From Rhizobiaceae bacterium (GTDB lineage: Bacteria > Pseudomonadota > Alphaproteobacteria > Rhizobiales > Rhizobiaceae), in the NCBI GenBank assembly GCA_028865845.1, contig JAGWJK010000089.1:1-9922 (forward strand): 9,922 bases of DNA, given 5' to 3'. This document shows positions 6,584 to 9,922 of this stretch, one piece after another. Position numbers and translations under genes: made by a program. Under the pieces are notes generated by a model that was not told the origin of the DNA, made no database searches, and worked only from the letters and a program-made list of their open reading frames with translations. Each line of letters begins with the position of its first letter. Within the stretch, counting starts at the first letter, position 1.

Positions 6584-7348
6584 ATGGTGAGCGGTTTCAG
6601 CCAGAGAAGAGAAGCGCTGGTTCGGTTGCTGCAAATAGGCGCGCCCACCGTTCAGGCCCTGAGCGACGCGCTTGGCGTTTCGGTTGCGACGGTCAGGCGT
6701 GACCTGGCAACACTTGCCGAGGAGGGTATCGTTGCACGCACCTATGGGGGCGCGACGCTGCTGCAGCGCGCTGAACCGACCTTCGATTTCCGTACGCGCG
6801 TCGCAGCTGCCGCAAAAAGAAGGATCGCCGAAACAGCGTTCGATACACTCGACGGAGCATCCACCATCTTCCTCGATGCCGGCACGACCATCAGCGCTTT
6901 CGCGGAAAAACTCGCCCTTATGCAGGATCGCTTGAACGGTCTCGTCGTCGTCACGCAATCGCACCGCGTCGCCGCCATCCTCGCAAATATCGCCCCCATC
7001 GAACTTTTCCAGCTCGGAGGCCGCTACCGCGCCAACTCGGAGGGCGTGTTCGGCCCGCTTGCGGAGCAGACAATCGAAGCATTTCGCTTCGACAAAATCT
7101 TTCTCGGTGCCGACTGCGTATCTTCCGAGTTCGGGCTCGGCGAAACGACGCTGGAACAGGTCCGCCTGAAAGAGGTCGCCATTCAGCGGACAAGGGCGAC
7201 CGTCGTTCTCGCAGACGCCAGCAAATTCCACGATCAGCCGCTACCTTTTTGGGCGCGGTTACCCATGGGAGCGAGCCTCATCACCGACGACGCGAGCGAG
7301 GTACTGCGGGAACAATATCGCATCGCCGGCTTCACATTGCTTGCCTAG
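6584..7348 (+). CDS. DeoR-family transcriptional regulator of the sugar-acid cluster
   Basis: A 254-residue repressor of the DeoR/GlpR family, typical in length. Residues 21-58 form the winged helix-turn-helix, with recognition helix GVSVATVRRDLATL (31-44) and wing YGGATL (54-59). The C-terminal sensor domain shows DAGTT (98-102), QLGGRYR (143-149), FLGADCV (173-179) and LADASKF (209-215), the surfaces that bind phosphorylated sugars in this family. The likely effector is a phosphorylated tetronate or dihydroxyacetone phosphate made by the kinase and PdxA2; this is inference from context. AAGGAGG (6576-6582) is only one base from ATG 6584 and four from an in-frame GTG at 6587, so GTG could be the real start. 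It most plausibly acts at the palindromes between kinase and pdxA2. The same palindrome was not found upstream of its own gene. Confidence 0.92.
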   Translation: MVSGFSQRREALVRLLQIGAPTVQALSDALGVSVATVRRDLATLAEEGIVARTYGGATLLQRAEPTFDFRTRVAAAAKRRIAETAFDTLDGASTIFLDAGTTISAFAEKLALMQDRLNGLVVVTQSHRVAAILANIAPIELFQLGGRYRANSEGVFGPLAEQTIEAFRFDKIFLGADCVSSEFGLGETTLEQVRLKEVAIQRTRATVVLADASKFHDQPLPFWARLPMGASLITDDASEVLREQYRIAGFTLLA

Positions 7349-7508
7349 ATTGCGTGTTCGATTTGAACGGAATATCTCGGCATCAAACACGGCCGCCGGA
7401 ACAAAAACCTTAAACGGCATAATTCAGTAGAATTGAATGCTCGAAATACCGAAATCGGTGGAAGTACTTATGCGATTTTCGCGTCGAGCATCTTTAAACC
7501 TATAAGGG

Positions 7509-7532
7509 TAACGCCTACTTTGTCTGGCGTTA
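7509..7532 (+). terminator. Hairpin between deoR and the SPFH gene
   Basis: TAACGCC and GGCGTTA form a perfect 7-bp stem around a 10-base loop, 160 bases after the regulator stop codon. The following bases are not T-rich, so terminator activity is uncertain. It could equally be part of a structured RNA or operator. Confidence 0.28.
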
Positions 7533-7553
7533 TGTCTATCAAGGCAACACCGA

Positions 7554-7569
7554 TGTGAGATCACTCACG
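7554..7569. promoter_or_regulatory. CRP/FNR-type palindrome upstream of SPFH gene
   Basis: TGTGA-GATCAC-TCACG matches the TGTGA-N6-TCACA consensus of CRP-family regulators at 9 of 10 conserved positions. It is 184 bases before the SPFH start codon, within range for an activator of a promoter further downstream. No CRP homologue is in the window, so function is speculative. Confidence 0.35.
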
Positions 7570-7753
7570 ACCAAGCCGTTCCTCAGTGGGGACTAAGGAC
7601 GAGCGGTCATTTTTCCAGACAACAGGCAAACCAAACCTTCGACACACCCTGAGTGCGTCGACCGCATAGGCGCGCAATCTCCCCGTCTTATCAATCAATA
7701 CCATCAGGGCGGATGTCGGGTGGATGAACCCGTGCGCCCACAGGAGAGAAGAC

Positions 7754-9805
7754 ATGGAAGGCCTACCTTTACCCAACCTCAGTCCGATAGAGTGGACGGC
7801 GATCGAGATCGCCGTGCTGGTCATCGTGCTGGCAATACTCTTCCGGTGGAGCGGCGTGATTCGCTACATCCCCAATGACAGGCTTGGCATTCTCGAAAAG
7901 CTCTGGAGCTTTCGCGGCTCCGTGAAAAACGGCTTCATTGCGCTTAACCGCGAGGCCGGCTTCCAGCCGGATGTCGTGCGCGGCGGCCTGCATTTTTTTA
8001 TGCCGTTCCAGTATTCGATGCATCGCGCCAATCTCGTCACCATCCCCCAAGGCCAGATCGGCTACGTCTTTGCCCGTGACGGCAAACCCCTGCCGCCGAC
8101 CCAGACGCTTGCCTCCAACATGGAAGCCGATGACTTCCAGGACGCCCGCAGCTTTCTCGTGAAAGGCGGCCAGAGAGGTCCGCAGCGCAAGATCCTGCGC
8201 GAAGGTACGTATGCCGTCAATCTCGCGCAGTTCATTGTGCTCACAGCACAATCGACCTACGCCGTCAATCTGAGCTCGTCGGAACAAAGTCTGTTTGCGG
8301 ACATGTCCTCGCTGATCTCGGAACGGAACGGCTTCGAACCGGTGGTCATCCATAACGCCGAGGACATGATCGGCATCGTCACCATTCATGACGGCCCGGC
8401 TCTGCCTGACGGAGAGATCATCGCGCCGACGGTCGCCAACGACCCCAAGGATCTCAACTTCCACAATAATTTTCAGGATCCGGAGAAGTTTCTCAATGCC
8501 GGCGGCTATCGCGGTCGCCAGTTGCAGGTGCTTGCCGACGGCAGTTACTTCCTGAACCGCATCTTTGCGACCGTGGAATTGGTCGAAAAAACGATCATTA
8601 GCGTCGGCACCGTGGGCGTCGTCGTCTCCTATACCGGGCGCCACGGCGCCGATATTTCCGGCCAGGCCTATCGCCATGGCGAGCTGGTCGAGACGGGCGC
8701 ACGCGGTGTCTGGTCGACGCCGTTGCTGCCGGGCAAATACGCGTTCAACACCTATGCCGGCAATATCGTCATCGTGCCGACCACCAACTTCGTCCTCAAA
8801 TGGACCAAGGAGCAGTTCGGCGAACACAGGCTGGATGAGAATCTTTCCGAAGTATCGCTGATCACCAAGGATGCGTTTGAACCCGTATTGCCGCTCTCGG
8901 TCGTCGTACATATCGACTATATGAAGGCGCCGCTCGTCGTGCAGCGGTTCGGCGATATCAAACGGCTGGTGGAACAGACGCTCGATCCGATGGTCTCAGC
9001 CTATTTCAAGAACATCGCCCAGACCAAGACGCTGATCCAGTTGCTGCAGGAGCGCAGCGAAATCCAGCGCAAGTCCGGCGAGGAAATGCGCGAGAAGTTT
9101 TCGTCCTACAGTCTCGAACTCCAGGAAGTGCTGATCGGCACGCCCCGCGCCAACAATGGCCAGAACAGCATAGAGCAGATTCTGATCCAGCTGCGCGAAC
9201 GCCAGATCGCCGTTGAGAAGGTCGAGACTTATAAATTGCAGGAGGCAGCCGCAATCCAAGAGCGTACATTGCGCGAGAAGGAAGCGCTCGCCGAACAGCA
9301 GACGAAGATCACGACCTCCGCGCTCACCATCGAGATCAGCGAGAACGAGGGCAAGGCGCAACTCGCCCGCACGCGCCAGCAGGCGGAAACCATTCAGGTC
9401 ACGGCAAAAGCGGAGGCCGAGAAGGTACGCCTCGCAGGCCTCGGCGAGGCCGACCGGATCAAGGCCATCGCACTTGCCGATGCCGAGCGCATCAAGGCGA
9501 CCGGTTTTGCCGATGCCGAGAAGGTGCGCGCCGTTGGTCTTGCGGAGGCTGAAGCTACCGAAAAGAAGGTCGCCGCCTTCGGTGGACCGGACTATCAGCT
9601 CAACTCGCAGGTCCTCATGCGCTTTGCCGAGGCGATCGAGAACGGCAGGCTGCCGCTCGTGCCGCAGATTCAGGTCGGCGGCGGTGCTGGCGAGAAGGGT
9701 GCGAACAACGGTCTGGTGGAAATGATGCTGTCGATGCTGGTTGCCGACCGACTTGGACGACAGGGGTCGCCGACGATCGCACCAGTGCCGATCGAACAGG
9801 ATTGA
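7754..9805 (+). CDS. Large membrane-anchored SPFH/flotillin-like protein
   Basis: A 683-residue protein of the SPFH (stomatin/prohibitin/flotillin/HflK) superfamily, longer than Bacillus FloT (~509) or E. coli YqiK (~553). Residues 14-32 form one N-terminal membrane segment. Residues ~42-332 hold up to four degenerate repeats of a beta-rich module ending in G-x-Y/H motifs (GLHFF 78-82, GTYAVN 151-156, GSYFLN 263-268, GKYAFN 327-332). The region after NIVIVPTTNFVLKW (337-350) is the main SPFH part. Residues ~430-605 are a charged coiled coil ending in Ala/Glu repeats of about 11-12 residues (553-599). A Gly-rich tail follows. Such proteins oligomerise at the inner membrane and organise membrane microdomains, envelope stress responses or protease complexes. 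Start at ATG 7754 follows AGGAGAG (7742-7748) by five bases; an in-frame ATG at 7724 lacks a good site. It appears monocistronic and unrelated to the catabolic genes. Confidence 0.88.
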   Translation: MEGLPLPNLSPIEWTAIEIAVLVIVLAILFRWSGVIRYIPNDRLGILEKLWSFRGSVKNGFIALNREAGFQPDVVRGGLHFFMPFQYSMHRANLVTIPQGQIGYVFARDGKPLPPTQTLASNMEADDFQDARSFLVKGGQRGPQRKILREGTYAVNLAQFIVLTAQSTYAVNLSSSEQSLFADMSSLISERNGFEPVVIHNAEDMIGIVTIHDGPALPDGEIIAPTVANDPKDLNFHNNFQDPEKFLNAGGYRGRQLQVLADGSYFLNRIFATVELVEKTIISVGTVGVVVSYTGRHGADISGQAYRHGELVETGARGVWSTPLLPGKYAFNTYAGNIVIVPTTNFVLKWTKEQFGEHRLDENLSEVSLITKDAFEPVLPLSVVVHIDYMKAPLVVQRFGDIKRLVEQTLDPMVSAYFKNIAQTKTLIQLLQERSEIQRKSGEEMREKFSSYSLELQEVLIGTPRANNGQNSIEQILIQLRERQIAVEKVETYKLQEAAAIQERTLREKEALAEQQTKITTSALTIEISENEGKAQLARTRQQAETIQVTAKAEAEKVRLAGLGEADRIKAIALADAERIKATGFADAEKVRAVGLAEAEATEKKVAAFGGPDYQLNSQVLMRFAEAIENGRLPLVPQIQVGGGAGEKGANNGLVEMMLSMLVADRLGRQGSPTIAPVPIEQD

Positions 9806-9811
9806 TTATGG

Positions 9812-9837
9812 ATGGGCCGGCTATACCGGCCCATTTT
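9812..9837 (+). terminator. Intrinsic terminator of the SPFH gene
   Basis: ATGGGCCGG-CTATA-CCGGCCCAT gives a perfect 9-bp, very G+C-rich stem with a 5-base loop. It begins six bases after the stop codon and runs into a T run at 9834-9837. This is the clearest terminator in the window. Confidence 0.8.
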
Positions 9838-9849
9838 GCATCAGGTCTG

Positions 9850-9867
9850 TAGCTGGAGATCCAGCTA
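9850..9867. repeat. 18-bp near-perfect palindrome after the terminator
   Basis: TAGCTGGA-GA-TCCAGCTA has perfect 8-bp arms and a 2-base centre. It could be an operator for a gene starting at the window edge or a tight hairpin in its leader. Confidence 0.45.
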
Positions 9868-9922
9868 TGAGCGGGAGATCAATGGTGCAGAATTTTCGAC
9901 AGGAATTTACTCGCCCGCTCGC
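9867..9922 (+). CDS. Possible start of a gene running off the window
   Basis: The frame from ATG 9867 is open to the window edge (18 codons plus two bases). An in-frame ATG at 9882 has GGGAG (9873-9877) four bases upstream and is the better start by that criterion. No homology can be judged from so few residues. The region could equally be non-coding or antisense to a minus-strand gene. Confidence 0.2.
   Translation, partial: MSGRSMVQNFRQEFTRPL

Larger units (their letters stand above)
7349..7753. other. 405-bp non-coding interval with clustered inverted repeats
   Basis: No convincing gene is seen. It contains ATGCTCGA (7437-7444) paired with TCGAGCAT (7484-7491), with ACCGA-AA-TCGGT (7448-7459) nested inside. 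A separate hairpin, TAACGCC-N10-GGCGTTA, lies at 7509-7532, and a CRP-like palindrome at 7554-7569. The first half probably holds the regulator gene's transcript end and the second half the SPFH gene promoter, but no clear -35/-10 pair stands out. Confidence 0.55.

Noticed and set aside
6530..7231. 233-codon minus-strand frame opposite the DeoR gene
   Set aside because: Cys/Asp/Gly-rich antisense shadow of a well-recognised regulator.
7561..7824. 87-codon minus-strand frame upstream of and overlapping the SPFH start
   Set aside because: Part of the translation looks protein-like, but there is no family match I recognise, and its start lies inside the SPFH coding region, over its membrane-anchor codons. 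A decayed gene remnant cannot be excluded.
7769..8911. 380-codon minus-strand frame opposite the SPFH gene
   Set aside because: Antisense to the SPFH coding sequence, no plausible start signal or protein-like hydrophobic pattern.
1..9922. Mobile element, integrase, attachment site or CRISPR array
   Set aside because: No transposase or integrase motifs, no direct-repeat pair flanking a segment, and no regularly spaced repeats. The only long exact repeat is the 17-bp operator pair.

Overview
The window looks like chromosome or megaplasmid DNA from an alphaproteobacterium, most likely Rhizobiales (Rhizobium/Agrobacterium/Ochrobactrum-like). The reasons are the moderately high G+C coding sequence, the gene families present (DUF1537 sugar-acid kinase, PdxA2, DeoR regulator, LeuCD paralogue) and A/T-rich palindromic operators in otherwise G+C-rich DNA. 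This is an inference from general features; no marker gene is present. No tRNA, rRNA, CRISPR array or transposase was seen.

Positions 1-7348 hold a carbon-acid catabolic cluster. On the minus strand, in transcription order, are a DUF1537-family four-carbon acid sugar kinase (5261-4197), an iron-dependent alcohol dehydrogenase (4019-2904), an HpcH/HpaI-type class II aldolase (2805-2032), and the large (2035-581) and small (584 to beyond base 1) subunits of a LeuCD/aconitase-type hydro-lyase. The last three genes are joined by two ATGA overlaps. Divergently on the plus strand are a PdxA2-type 4-phospho-sugar-acid dehydrogenase (5440-6432) and a DeoR-family repressor (6584-7348).

The regulatory DNA splits the cluster in two. 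An identical 17-bp inverted repeat (CTTATACTAAATATAAG on the plus strand) lies upstream of both the alcohol dehydrogenase gene and the aldolase gene. A different palindrome (9-bp arms around 5 bp), plus a degenerate second copy, lies between the divergent kinase and pdxA2 genes. The likely core is: kinase phosphorylates a tetronate (for example D-threonate or D-erythronate), PdxA2 oxidises and decarboxylates it to dihydroxyacetone phosphate, and DeoR senses a phosphorylated intermediate. The dehydrogenase, aldolase and LeuCD-like hydro-lyase probably process a related hydroxy-acid to pyruvate or another oxo-acid plus an aldehyde. Their substrate is not known, and the hydro-lyase has unusual residues in normally conserved substrate-loop positions. 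No transporter gene is in the window.

Positions 7349-7753 are non-coding, with several inverted repeats and a CRP-like site. Positions 7754-9805 encode a separate 683-residue membrane-anchored SPFH/flotillin-like protein, with an unusual tandem-module N-terminal half and an Ala/Glu-rich repeat coiled coil. A clear intrinsic terminator follows it. The last ~55 bases may begin another gene.
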